This document shows positions 1 through 7,997 of a stretch of DNA of 64,000 nucleotides, one piece after another. Positions within the stretch are counted from its first letter, which is position 1; every line of letters starts with the position of its first letter. Below the pieces are notes generated by a model that worked only from the letters and a program-made list of their open reading frames with translations, had not been told where the DNA came from and ran no database searches. Source of the stretch: G963665085 sp963665085 (GTDB taxonomy: Bacteria > Bacteroidota > Bacteroidia > Bacteroidales > JAAAOM01). The translations under genes were made by a program, and so were the position numbers. The stretch lies in NCBI GenBank assembly GCA_963665085.2, contig CAXXXS010000001.1, positions 2,108,001 to 2,172,000 on the forward strand. Reading direction: 5' to 3'.

Positions 1-335
1 TCTCCAAAAATAAAAGCAGAAGCGATGGTATCCGGAGCATGTAATTTCTCAATTCGTAAAATTTTACCTTGAAAATCCATCATTTCACCAACTGCGGCGC
101 CTTTAACAATAATCATTAGTTTGTTGCACTCTTCTCCACTACTGGCAATTATTTCTCCTTTACTATATTGTTTAACCTGGTGATGAATTCTCTTTATTAT
201 TTCACCAATTTCCTGAGACTGTAAATTTCTAAAAAGATAATTTTCACCCAGTACATCTGCATAATTTAGAAAACAGAAACTACAGTTCAAGTTACAGGGC
301 TCAATCCAATTATTTTTTTTAGAATAATTTTTCAT
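1..335 (-). CDS. Crp/Fnr-family transcriptional regulator, HcpR-like (N-terminal part, cut by window edge)
   Basis: The reading frame starts at ATG 335 on the minus strand and runs off the left edge, so about 111 residues are visible and the helix-turn-helix is not. Residues about 25-111 read as a cyclic-nucleotide-binding-type beta barrel (KGEIIASSGEECNKLMIIVK, then a GEMMDFQGK segment and an APDTIASAFIFGE segment). The last segment resembles the regulators that control hcp in anaerobes. The extreme N-terminus carries C14-x3-C18-x2-C21, which could hold an Fe-S cluster or metal. It is divergent from the ferredoxin-hcp operon, and a palindrome touches its start codon, which suggests it controls both itself and that operon. 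The HcpR assignment is inference from context and from the visible half. Confidence 0.8.
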   Translation of the reverse strand, partial: MKNYSKKNNWIEPCNLNCSFCFLNYADVLGENYLFRNLQSQEIGEIIKRIHHQVKQYSKGEIIASSGEECNKLMIIVKGAAVGEMMDFQGKILRIEKLHAPDTIASAFIFG

Positions 336-354
336 TTGTAACAATTGATACAAA
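335..354. promoter_or_regulatory. Palindromic operator, probable Crp/Fnr-type site
   Basis: TTTGTA-N8-TACAAA forms a 20-bp near-perfect palindrome (one mismatched pair inside). Its centre (344.5) lies about 41-42 bp upstream of the start of transcription predicted from the -7 box at 374-381. That is the usual place for class II activation by Crp/Fnr proteins. It also abuts the start codon of the divergent regulator, so binding could repress that gene. Binding itself is inferred. Confidence 0.6.
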
Positions 355-373
355 ATATAGCCAAATCTACACA

Positions 374-381
374 TATCTTTG
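374..381 (+). promoter_or_regulatory. -7 promoter element of the ferredoxin-hcp operon
   Basis: TATCTTTG matches the Bacteroidota consensus TAnnTTTG exactly. It sits 22 bp before the ATG at 404. No convincing -33 TTG is present, as expected for an activator-dependent promoter with an upstream operator. Confidence 0.6.
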
Positions 382-403
382 AAATCATAAAAATTAGAAT
401 GTC

Positions 404-1273
404 ATGTTAAGGGAAGTAGTAAAAATAGATGAAGAATTATGTAATGGATGTGGTCAGTGTGTGCCAGCATGCCATGAAGGAGCCTTGCAAATTATTGATG
501 GGAAAGCTCGTTTAGTTAGCGATTTAATGTGCGATGGTTTAGGAGCTTGTTTAGGAAATTGTCCGCAAGATGCGATTTCAATTGAAAAAAGAGAAGCTGA
601 GCCTTATAACGAAACAAAGGTTATGGAATTAATGGTTGAGAAAGGAAAAAATACAGTTGTTGCGCATTTAAAACATCTGAAAGACCATAACGAAACTGCA
701 TATTTAAAGGAGGCTATTCGTTTTCTTGATCGAAATAAAGATGAACTACCATTTAGTTTAAAAGAAGTAATAGACGAAGTGCATAATACAAAAACAGAGC
801 ATCATCACCAAGGAGGAGGATGCCCTGGTTCAAAAGAAATGAGTTTTAAACCTGTAGGAATAGCTACAGAAAATAGTATGATTTCGGGGCAGTCTGAATT
901 GCGCCAATGGCCAGTTCAAATGCACCTGATTAATCCGCAGGCATCGTATTTTCAAAATGCAGATGTTGTTTTAGCGGCAGACTGTGTTGCTTTTGCTATG
1001 GGGGATTTTCACCAGAAATATTTAAAAGGAAAAAGCCTGGCAATTGCATGTCCTAAATTAGATAGTGGACTTGATTCTTATGTAGCTAAAATACAAAGCA
1101 TAATTGATGATGCTAATATAAATACGTTAACCATAATGATGATGCAGGTTCCTTGCTGTGGAGGATTATTACAGATGGCCCGAACAGCTTCTCAGAATGC
1201 AAGCAGAAAAGTTCCGATAAAAGCAATTGTTGTTGGAGTTGAGGGAGAAGTTTTACAGGAGGAATGGGTTTAG
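404..1273 (+). CDS. 4Fe-4S ferredoxin-domain protein partnered with Hcp
   Basis: A 289-residue cytoplasmic protein. The N-terminal ferredoxin domain (residues about 5-62) has C13-x2-C16-x2-C19-x3-C23 and a second motif C43-x5-C49-x3-C53. The usual middle cysteine of the second motif is Leu46, so one cluster may be 3Fe-4S or use another ligand. A linker has three His followed by GGGCPG (about 133-142), and the C-terminal half has the pair VPCCGG (about 250-255). Proteins of this type lie directly upstream of hcp in many anaerobes and probably pass electrons to it. It is followed by hcp after 62 bp in the same direction. The electron-donor role is inferred from context. Confidence 0.85.
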   Translation: MLREVVKIDEELCNGCGQCVPACHEGALQIIDGKARLVSDLMCDGLGACLGNCPQDAISIEKREAEPYNETKVMELMVEKGKNTVVAHLKHLKDHNETAYLKEAIRFLDRNKDELPFSLKEVIDEVHNTKTEHHHQGGGCPGSKEMSFKPVGIATENSMISGQSELRQWPVQMHLINPQASYFQNADVVLAADCVAFAMGDFHQKYLKGKSLAIACPKLDSGLDSYVAKIQSIIDDANINTLTIMMMQVPCCGGLLQMARTASQNASRKVPIKAIVVGVEGEVLQEEWV

Positions 1274-1335
1274 TGGTAATAAGTGAATAACTAGCAATAA
1301 TTAATCAATAAAAACTAATCATTAAAAAATTAAAT

Positions 1336-2982
1336 ATGAGTATGTTTTGTTTTCAATGCCAGGAGGCATCTAAAGGTACAGGTTGTACAATTAAAGGTGT
1401 TTGTGGAAAGACAGATGAAGTGTCTAACCTTCAGGATCTACTTATCTATGTAACAAAAGGAGTTTCAGTTTTTGCGAACATCGGCAGGGAAAATAATATA
1501 AAAAGCGAAAAGGCAGATAAATATGTTTTTGATGCTTTATTTATGACAATTACCAATGCCAATTTTGACAAAAACAAGATTGTCGATAAAATAATAGAGG
1601 GATTTGAAGTTAGAGAAAAGTTAAATACTGAATTTATCCAGGATGGAATTGTAATTCCATCAGATTTACCTGGATGTGCTACATGGAAAGAAGAAGATGA
1701 ATTAGCACTTCTTAAAAAGAGTGAATTAATAGGGATTTTATCTATTGAAAATGAAGATATTCGTTCGTTAAAAGAATTACTTACATATGGGCTAAAAGGT
1801 ATGGCAGCATATGCAGAACATGCTTTTAATCTTGGATATACAGATGATGCGGTATTTAATTTTTTACATAAAGGTTTGGCCGCAACCACAGAGACTGAAA
1901 TTGGAGTAGATGAATTAGTAGGTCTTGTTTTAGAATGTGGAAAATATGGTGTTGATGTTATGGCTTTACTGGATAAAGCAAATACGGAGAGTTATGGGAA
2001 TCCTGAGATCACAAAAGTTAATATCGGTGTTAAAGGAAATCCTGCTATTTTAATTAGCGGTCATGACTTAAAAGATATGGAAGAGCTTTTAAAGCAAACA
2101 GAAGGGACAGGAGTAGATGTTTACACACATAGTGAAATGTTGCCTGCAAATTATTATCCTGCGTTTAAAAAGTACACTCATTTTGTTGGAAATTATGGAG
2201 GTAGCTGGTGGGCTCAAAAAGAAGAATTCGAAAGTTTTAATGGGCCTGTTTTATTAACAACAAATTGTTTGGTTCCTCCAAATGATTCATATAAAGACAG
2301 AATATATACCACAGGAGCTTCTGGTTTTGATGGATGCAAGCATATTGCAGACAGAAAAAATGGACAACCGAAAGATTTTTCAATTTTAATTGAACATGCA
2401 AAAAAGTGTGCTTCACCAACCGAGATTGAAACAGGAGAGATTATAGGTGGTTTTGCTCATAATCAGGTACTACAATTAGCAGATAAAGTTGTTGATGCTG
2501 TTAAAACCGGTGCGATTAAAAAATTTCTTGTTATGGCTGGTTGTGATGGAAGAATGAAAGATAGAAGTTATTATTCAGAATTTGCAGAAAAACTTTCTCA
2601 CGACACAGTTATTTTAACAGCTGGCTGTGCAAAATATCGTTACAATAAATTGCCTCTGGGAGACATCGGTGGGATTCCAAGAGTTTTGGATGCTGGTCAG
2701 TGCAACGATTCATATTCATTGGCAGTAGTTGCACTTAAGTTAAAAGAGGTATTTGAGTTAAATGATATCAACGACTTACCAATATCATATAACATTGCAT
2801 GGTATGAGCAGAAAGCAGTTATTGTTTTACTTGCCCTCTTATACCTGGGGGTTAAAAACATACATTTAGGGCCTACTCTTCCTGCTTTTTTATCACCCAA
2901 TGTTGCTAATGTTCTTGTTGAGCAGTTCGGAATAGCAGGTATAAAAACGGTAGATGAAGATATAAAAGAGTTGGTAGGTTAA
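1336..2982 (+). CDS. hcp: Hybrid cluster protein / hydroxylamine (NO) reductase
   Basis: 548 residues, the usual length for the short anaerobe-type Hcp. The N-terminus has C5-x2-C8-x8-C17-x5-C23, the spacing of the [4Fe-4S]-containing class rather than the E. coli class. Hybrid-cluster ligands are recognisable in order: a His in ISGHD, a Glu in HSEM, and Cys in TTNCL, AGCDGR, TAGCAKY and DAGQCND, then the WYEQKA pair near the C-terminus. Hcp reduces hydroxylamine and, in current understanding, nitric oxide to N2O in the cytoplasm, protecting anaerobes from nitrosative stress. The operon position behind a ferredoxin and next to a Crp/Fnr regulator supports this. Confidence 0.97.
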   Translation: MSMFCFQCQEASKGTGCTIKGVCGKTDEVSNLQDLLIYVTKGVSVFANIGRENNIKSEKADKYVFDALFMTITNANFDKNKIVDKIIEGFEVREKLNTEFIQDGIVIPSDLPGCATWKEEDELALLKKSELIGILSIENEDIRSLKELLTYGLKGMAAYAEHAFNLGYTDDAVFNFLHKGLAATTETEIGVDELVGLVLECGKYGVDVMALLDKANTESYGNPEITKVNIGVKGNPAILISGHDLKDMEELLKQTEGTGVDVYTHSEMLPANYYPAFKKYTHFVGNYGGSWWAQKEEFESFNGPVLLTTNCLVPPNDSYKDRIYTTGASGFDGCKHIADRKNGQPKDFSILIEHAKKCASPTEIETGEIIGGFAHNQVLQLADKVVDAVKTGAIKKFLVMAGCDGRMKDRSYYSEFAEKLSHDTVILTAGCAKYRYNKLPLGDIGGIPRVLDAGQCNDSYSLAVVALKLKEVFELNDINDLPISYNIAWYEQKAVIVLLALLYLGVKNIHLGPTLPAFLSPNVANVLVEQFGIAGIKTVDEDIKELVG

Positions 2983-3005
2983 AAATTAGAATATTTTACA
3001 ATAAC

Positions 3006-3044
3006 CCCTGGTCGAATGTAACAATTAATTGTCATTCGCCAGGG
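3006..3044. other. Strong inverted repeat between hcp and the cupin gene
   Basis: CCCTGG-t-CGAATG (3006-3018) pairs with CATTCGCCAGGG (3033-3044), leaving one bulged base. The loop contains a second perfect palindrome, ACAATTAATTGT (3021-3032). No T-run follows, so it is a weak candidate for an intrinsic terminator. It may set the relative expression of hcp and the downstream genes by mRNA processing or attenuation. Confidence 0.6.
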
Positions 3045-3059
3045 TAATCCGATAATATT

Positions 3060-3392
3060 ATGGAAAAGACAGGATTTGAAGTAAATAAAAAAAATAATCT
3101 GGTCAATGAGATTGATTACGCAAAAGATGCAGTAGTAAGTAAAACAATCATAAATAAAGAAACTGGAACGGTTACATTATTTTCATTCGATCAGGGACAG
3201 GGACTGAGTGAACACACAGCTCCTTTTGATGCTTTAGTTCAAATTGTGGATGGTGAGGCTGAAATTGTGATCGATAAAAATTCTCACTTTTTATGTAAAG
3301 GAGAAATAATTATTATGCCTGCAAATATCCCTCATGCTTTAAATGCAAAAGAAAAATTTAAAATGCTTTTAACTATGGTAAAAAGTCTGTAA
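3060..3392 (+). CDS. Small single-domain cupin protein
   Basis: A 110-residue protein that reads as one cupin beta barrel. The first cupin motif is around residues 40-58 (SEHTAPFDALVQIVDGEAEI, with a His as possible metal ligand). The second is near residue 90 (MPANIPHALNA). Proteins of this type often accompany hcp in anaerobes. The ligand and reaction are unknown; a metal or small-molecule sensor or a stress-related enzyme are both possible. It is co-directional with hcp, 77 bp downstream, beyond a hairpin. Confidence 0.8.
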   Translation: MEKTGFEVNKKNNLVNEIDYAKDAVVSKTIINKETGTVTLFSFDQGQGLSEHTAPFDALVQIVDGEAEIVIDKNSHFLCKGEIIIMPANIPHALNAKEKFKMLLTMVKSL

Positions 3393-3425
3393 CTTGTGTT
3401 TTATTAACCTAAAAAGCAGAATGTT

Positions 3426-3614
3426 ATGGCTATTCAAAAAGTGTGGATTGATGACGGCTGTACTGCCTGTGGACTATGTTCAGATATTTGTCCCGAAGTG
3501 TTTGAAATGGATGATGAAGCAGAAGTAAAGAAAGGTGCAAACTTTGCTGAGAATGAAGAAGAAATAAAAGAGGCTGCTGAGTCATGCCCTGTTGAGGTTA
3601 TCCGGTTTAAATAA
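3426..3614 (+). CDS. Small [4Fe-4S] ferredoxin
   Basis: A 62-residue acidic ferredoxin with C12-x2-C15-x2-C18-x3-C22-P and a distal C54-P. This is the pattern of monocluster ferredoxins in which C12, C15, C18 and C54 bind the cluster. It is a soluble cytoplasmic electron carrier and may supply electrons to Hcp, being last in the hcp cluster, 33 bp behind the cupin gene. Confidence 0.9.
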   Translation: MAIQKVWIDDGCTACGLCSDICPEVFEMDDEAEVKKGANFAENEEEIKEAAESCPVEVIRFK

Positions 3615-3726
3615 TTTTAACACTTTTTTCTATAAATAATTATTTTTTTTGCGGCGAAACATAACTTTTGCAATATTATTTCGTTGATTGTTAGTGAGAA
3701 ATGCGTTTAAATTAAACCCGACAGTC

Positions 3727-4341
3727 ATGAAAATTAGCGTTGTAAGAATTATTTTTGGATTAGCACTATTAAGTAGCTTGTCGTTTGTGTCTAAAGCACA
3801 ATCTGTTATGCCTGAAGTTTTGGATACAGGTACTGTTAACCAACAGTTAGAATACCTTCAATCCAAAACGAATGTTTATAATAATTACCGAGCCGTTAGG
3901 GATGATATGTTTCTAAAGTTAAAGTCTAACGTTCTTAAATCGGAGCAGAAATTAAAAAATGAAATTCAGCAATTAAATGCAGATATTTCAAATAACAATG
4001 AAAAGATAAGTGCTCTAGAATCTGAATTAGCTGTAACAAAAACAAATCTGGAAGAAGCCGTAGAAACAAAGAACAGTTTTAAATTACTTGGAATTAACAT
4101 AGACAAAGTATTATATAATACTGTATTGTGGGTTATTATATTAGCGTTGGGTGCCTTAGCTGTTATTTCATTTCTTTTGTATAAAAGAAGTATGGTAACA
4201 ACCAATCAATTAAAAAGAGAATTAGAAGAATTGAAAAATCAATTTGATGAATATAAGAGACAAGCGAGAGAGAAACAAGAAAAGCTTGTTGTAACCCATC
4301 ATAAAGAAATGATGAAATTGAAAAAAGAGATGGGTGTTTAG
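3727..4341 (+). CDS. Exported/membrane coiled-coil protein of unknown function
   Basis: The frame is open from a TTG at 3688, but ATG 3727 gives a clean signal peptide (MKISVVRIIFGLALLSSLSF, cleavage near SKAQS), so I start there (204 residues). After the signal comes a long coiled coil (about 45-110, Leu/Glu/Lys/Asn-rich), one transmembrane segment (about 125-147) and a second highly charged coiled coil to the end (EELKNQFDEYKRQAREKQEK). The layout implies a periplasmic coil joined through the inner membrane to a cytoplasmic coil. I recognise no catalytic motif. It is followed by a strong terminator and so is monocistronic. Confidence 0.75.
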   Translation: MKISVVRIIFGLALLSSLSFVSKAQSVMPEVLDTGTVNQQLEYLQSKTNVYNNYRAVRDDMFLKLKSNVLKSEQKLKNEIQQLNADISNNNEKISALESELAVTKTNLEEAVETKNSFKLLGINIDKVLYNTVLWVIILALGALAVISFLLYKRSMVTTNQLKRELEELKNQFDEYKRQAREKQEKLVVTHHKEMMKLKKEMGV

Positions 4342-4360
4342 TGTTTGTTGAAAGATATTA

Positions 4361-4406
4361 AAATCCAATTTCTGGTATTATTTTAATACCAGAAATTGGA
4401 TTTTTT
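4361..4406. terminator. Bidirectional intrinsic terminator
   Basis: A perfect 20-bp stem (4361-4380 with 4384-4403) and a 3-base loop, followed by a T-run on the plus strand and an A-run on the other side. It lies between two convergent genes and probably serves both. Confidence 0.93.
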
Positions 4407-4408
4407 GT

Positions 4409-5764
4409 TTAATTGATAATTTCCAGTGTTTTTGTTAAAGCATTTACAGGTTCAACAGAAACATTTGGTTCAACACCAATTTTATCAATTCTTGAACCAT
4501 CTGCAGTATAATAATCAGCTGTAGGTGTCCAAAGTATAAAGTCTTCATTTATTTGAAATTTTTCTCCATTAAGCATTGCGCCATAAGTCGTTTCACCAAC
4601 AATGGTTGCTCTTCCTGTATTTTTAAGTCCATATACTAAAGGTTCGCAAGTGCTGGCTGTATTACGATTTGTAAGCACATACAAATTTCCTTTGAAGTTA
4701 TCACTGTCAGGATATACTATCAGGCATAAACCTTCTTGTTTATGGATGCCATCTATTATAAGGGAAAAACTGGCTTCGGAGAATAATGGGAAGTTTTTGT
4801 ATGATTCAGTTTTTGGCATTTCGTTGTGGTTTCTAAAATATTTTTGTGTTATAAAAGCACCTCCGAAGAGTGTGTCATTTACTAGATATTGAGTTAAAGG
4901 TAAGGCTGATGCAATTGTTCCTCCTGAATTATCACGTAAATCAATAATAAGATTCTCAAAAGTTTTTGCTTTTAAACTATCTATATAAGGGATGATTTCA
5001 TCAGCAGAGGCAGAAAAACTCTTAACTGTAAATAAGATAGTCTTTGAGTCAATTGTTTTTATGTTGAATTTTTCTGGTTGTTTATCAGGTTTATCATTGC
5101 TACTTTTTTCTGTTTGCGTATTGGTGTTTACAGTTGGCTGTACCAGGCCAAAATGTGTAAATGGTAGGGTTGTACCATTGTAGTTAAATATTTTGGTGAA
5201 CTCATAATCATCAACAACCACTTTTGAAAGGGCTAATACTTTTTCTTTAAACATACTCCATTCTGAAGATTCTAAAAGAGTAGGATTATAAAGATATTGC
5301 TCAGTTGTATCGATAGCAGCTTTTGTTATTGAATAATAATCTCTTTGAGGTTCAAATTTATCAACAAGGTTACCTGTTAAGCTATTGCTTGTTAGTTTTG
5401 CTTCTATGGTGTTATTAATTATATAGCCATCAAAATCTTGTTTTGATGTAAGAGATTCGTATCTGCCTTTAAGAAAAATGGTGTCGTTTGATGTATAATA
5501 ATCACCCTTTATTTCGATGGTATATTTATTTACTTTTCCCAAAACTCTTGCAATAGAATATTTTGGTCCTAAAATATCTTTTGTGCTTCCTTTTCGGGAT
5601 ACAAGTTTAAAATTATCACCTTTTAGTTGCAGCTTTAAAATAAGTTTTGTGTTTCCAGAGATAACCACACTCCAGTTTGAATTATTTAATGATTCTACAT
5701 TTTTTCCGTAAGCATTAATCATTAAAATAGCTGAGAATACGATTGTGAATATCTGTTTTTTCAT
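4409..5764 (-). CDS. S41-family (tricorn/C-terminal-processing type) serine peptidase, exported
   Basis: 451 residues with a signal peptide (MKKQIFTIVFSAILMINAYG). The C-terminal half carries the S41 core: LIIDLRDNSGGTIASA, then NRNTASTCEPL with the probable nucleophile S371, then GETTYGA. In carboxy-terminal processing proteases this last motif normally ends in Gly-Lys; the Lys of the Ser-Lys dyad is absent, which fits the tricorn-like branch or a weakened enzyme. The N-terminal 220 residues show no PDZ motif I recognise. It lies 164 bp downstream of a LytTR regulator on the same strand, with a direct repeat between them that may be that regulator's site. Substrate unknown. Confidence 0.85.
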   Translation of the reverse strand: MKKQIFTIVFSAILMINAYGKNVESLNNSNWSVVISGNTKLILKLQLKGDNFKLVSRKGSTKDILGPKYSIARVLGKVNKYTIEIKGDYYTSNDTIFLKGRYESLTSKQDFDGYIINNTIEAKLTSNSLTGNLVDKFEPQRDYYSITKAAIDTTEQYLYNPTLLESSEWSMFKEKVLALSKVVVDDYEFTKIFNYNGTTLPFTHFGLVQPTVNTNTQTEKSSNDKPDKQPEKFNIKTIDSKTILFTVKSFSASADEIIPYIDSLKAKTFENLIIDLRDNSGGTIASALPLTQYLVNDTLFGGAFITQKYFRNHNEMPKTESYKNFPLFSEASFSLIIDGIHKQEGLCLIVYPDSDNFKGNLYVLTNRNTASTCEPLVYGLKNTGRATIVGETTYGAMLNGEKFQINEDFILWTPTADYYTADGSRIDKIGVEPNVSVEPVNALTKTLEIIN

Positions 5765-5846
5765 CTTCTAAATTTTTTAATTGATTTTTATTTCTGGAAC
5801 AAAAATGAGCATCAATAACCAATCAAAAAAGTTTAAGTGACCACTA

Positions 5847-5903
5847 AACAATTTTTGTGACAAACCCAGTTTTTTAGGGGCGTTTGACAATTTTTGGGAC
5901 GAA
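5847..5903 (-). promoter_or_regulatory. Pair of 18-bp direct repeats, candidate LytTR operator
   Basis: Two copies (5847-5864 and 5886-5903) share the core ACAATTTTTG and differ at about three of 18 positions. They start 39 bp apart, close to four helical turns. LytTR regulators bind imperfect direct repeats. The pair lies upstream of the S41 peptidase start (5764) and just past the stop of the LytTR gene, so the peptidase gene is the natural target. Confidence 0.5.
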
Positions 5904-5928
5904 TTGCAAGAAGAAAAACAGATTGATT

Positions 5929-6768
5929 TTACCCGATTAACCCTTTTACGATCTTTATATTGGAGCGAGAAACCGGGATGTTTAAATCAGAGTTTTTAAT
6001 TTTTACAAAGTAAGACGAACCTTGTATATTCATAGAATCAATCAACGATTTATTGATTATATAGGATCGATGAATTTTAATAAAATCATTTTCAGAAAGT
6101 TTGCCTTCAACCTGGTTTAATGTGTTTCGTAACAGGCTTGTTTTTATTTTTCCGTTTTCCCATACGGTTACATCAATGTAATTTCCATTAGATTTAATAT
6201 AAACCAAGTTTGATGCTTTTGTGCTTATTGGTTTCTCTTTTTTATTACTGCTATCAATATGGATTATGTAATCATCACTATTTTTTTCGGGTGTTACTGT
6301 AGTAAGGTTACTAATATTATATTTTCTGTATAATAAAATTGAAAACGGAATAAGGGCAACAGCAAGGCTTATTTTGAAGAAGTAAACTACATCAGAAAAA
6401 CGGATATCATACCCGCCCAAAATTGCATGATGATACAATAAAGCTGTTGTAGAAAGAAGCATTAAAAGGGGAATAACCGTTATTAATTCTCTTATAAAGT
6501 TCCATTTTTGAGGCGAGAACCATTTTTTTAAAACCCCCATAAGTAATCCGTAATATCCTATGTAAATTACAGAACAAATAATTCCATATCCTGATAGGAA
6601 CAGGTATTTACCTTTCATCTTAAACTCAAAAGTTCCAAAAGGTTGAAATAACAGTAAGATTAATATCACAACAATACCTATTATTAATCCAGTTGTAACC
6701 TGTTTTTTTAAGCTGGACACATATATTCTCTCTGTTAATATTTTTCCTGTTGTTTTAAAATTCATCAT
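5929..6768 (-). CDS. Membrane-anchored LytTR-domain transcriptional regulator
   Basis: 279 residues. The N-terminal 150 residues contain four hydrophobic segments (about 24-45, 54-76, 92-112, 125-147). The C-terminal part from about 185 is a LytTR DNA-binding domain (LVYIKSNGNYIDVTV, then FIKIHRSYIINK, ending in NIPVSRSNIKIVKGL). There is no receiver domain, so the membrane part probably senses the signal directly, as in many Bacteroidota proteins of this architecture. Likely target: the adjacent S41 peptidase gene through the repeats at 5847-5903. It has a perfect -7 box upstream. Confidence 0.92.
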   Translation of the reverse strand: MMNFKTTGKILTERIYVSSLKKQVTTGLIIGIVVILILLLFQPFGTFEFKMKGKYLFLSGYGIICSVIYIGYYGLLMGVLKKWFSPQKWNFIRELITVIPLLMLLSTTALLYHHAILGGYDIRFSDVVYFFKISLAVALIPFSILLYRKYNISNLTTVTPEKNSDDYIIHIDSSNKKEKPISTKASNLVYIKSNGNYIDVTVWENGKIKTSLLRNTLNQVEGKLSENDFIKIHRSYIINKSLIDSMNIQGSSYFVKIKNSDLNIPVSRSNIKIVKGLIG

Positions 6769-6827
6769 TATCTATTTAATTCCAAAGAGTGAAGTTTTTA
6801 AAAATAAACTCTACCGGTTATCAATTA

Positions 6828-6835
6828 CAAATATA
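6828..6835 (-). promoter_or_regulatory. -7 promoter element of the LytTR gene
   Basis: On the minus strand the sequence is TATATTTG, an exact TAnnTTTG match about 60 bp upstream of the LytTR start codon. No -33 element at the standard distance was seen. Confidence 0.5.
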
Positions 6836-6951
6836 TCAGTCAAAATTATTTTTCATTAAATATCCGCGATAATTATGTTTTACTAAATTAGATGCGTATT
6901 TACTAGTATTTTAAAATTATGTTCCTAATTGGTACAATATGAATTTTTGCA

Positions 6952-7845
6952 ATGATTAATACAACATTAAAAAAAATTATTATTTACTATTTTTCCGGTA
7001 CAGGTAATGCATTTGCTGTTTCTAACTGGATTAAACAGGTTGCTGAAGAGCAACAAATTAATATTGAATTAAAGAATATTTCCAAATTATCATCAAGGAA
7101 AGAAATTGTTGTAGATGATAATTCTTTGGTTGGTATTGTTTCTCCTACACATGGCTTTAATTTTCCTCCTATCATGTTTCCTGTAGATTTACCTTCAAAT
7201 TGGATTTCTATCCATCCTGGGTTAAAGGGTAACGTTGTTCGTTCAATTTTTCAAAAAAGAGAGCTACAGACAAAGGTTTTCGCTAATCAAATATTAACGG
7301 GGAAAAGAAATTTTAAGGCTTTATGGGATTTAATTCAGGATCTTGCAATAACACCTGTCTCAGTTTTGTATTATCTGGCCGGACGTTTTGTCCTTGCCAA
7401 ATCTTTTATCGCATCCAGTAAGTGTAATAACTGTAATTTATGTGTACGGGAATGTCCTGTAAATGCTATTAAAATAATTGATAATAAACCATATTGGACA
7501 TTTAATTGTGAGAGTTGTATGCGATGTATGAACCGATGTCCGCAGAGAGCTATTGAAACAGCTCATGGATATATTATAGGGCTTTTTCTTATTGTAAATT
7601 TTTTTATTATAAAATGGATTTATCACTTAACAGGAATTGATAAGTTCTTAAATGGACTTCCTGTCTTAGTAAATAAACTAATTTCCATGGTTCTGTATAC
7701 CTTGGTCGTAATTATTTTTATAAAGTTGACATACAGGCTTCAACATTATTTATTGCGATTTAAATTCTATGAGAATTTGATTGTGTATACTTCATTAACA
7801 AGATATCCATTCTGGAGAAGGTATAAGCCGCCAAGATTAAAATAA
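6952..7845 (+). CDS. EFR1-type ferredoxin with flavodoxin-like N-terminal domain and membrane segments
   Basis: 297 residues. It starts with a flavodoxin-like fold whose FMN loop is seen in IIYYFSGTGNA (about 10-20). Two 4Fe-4S motifs follow: CNNCNLCVRECP (about 162-173) and CESCMRCMNRCP (about 185-196). Two hydrophobic stretches (about 205-225 and 240-260) then anchor it to the membrane. This is the layout of EFR1-family proteins common in anaerobic Bacteroidota and Firmicutes; their physiological partner is not established. It probably moves electrons between a flavin and Fe-S centres at the membrane. It stands alone, divergent from the LytTR gene. Confidence 0.9.
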   Translation: MINTTLKKIIIYYFSGTGNAFAVSNWIKQVAEEQQINIELKNISKLSSRKEIVVDDNSLVGIVSPTHGFNFPPIMFPVDLPSNWISIHPGLKGNVVRSIFQKRELQTKVFANQILTGKRNFKALWDLIQDLAITPVSVLYYLAGRFVLAKSFIASSKCNNCNLCVRECPVNAIKIIDNKPYWTFNCESCMRCMNRCPQRAIETAHGYIIGLFLIVNFFIIKWIYHLTGIDKFLNGLPVLVNKLISMVLYTLVVIIFIKLTYRLQHYLLRFKFYENLIVYTSLTRYPFWRRYKPPRLK

Positions 7846-7880
7846 AATCTCAAATATTAGTTTGGGATTATTTGCTTTTT
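7846..7880 (+). terminator. Probable intrinsic terminator after the EFR1 gene
   Basis: AATCTCAAA (7846-7854) pairs with TTTGGGATT (7861-7869) with one G-T pair, and a short T-run follows at about 7876. It sits directly after the stop codon. Confidence 0.5.
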
Positions 7881-7997
7881 ATGGTTAAATAGTTAAATAT
7901 CTGTGTCTCAGATTTTGTAGGAAGCAAAAAAAAGATGTAACTTTATTATAGAAGCTATAGATGTTTATTAGATTGATTTACTAAATATTATGAAGTT

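Noticed and set aside
1446..1889. 147-residue minus-strand frame inside hcp
   Set aside because: Antisense shadow of a strongly conserved gene.
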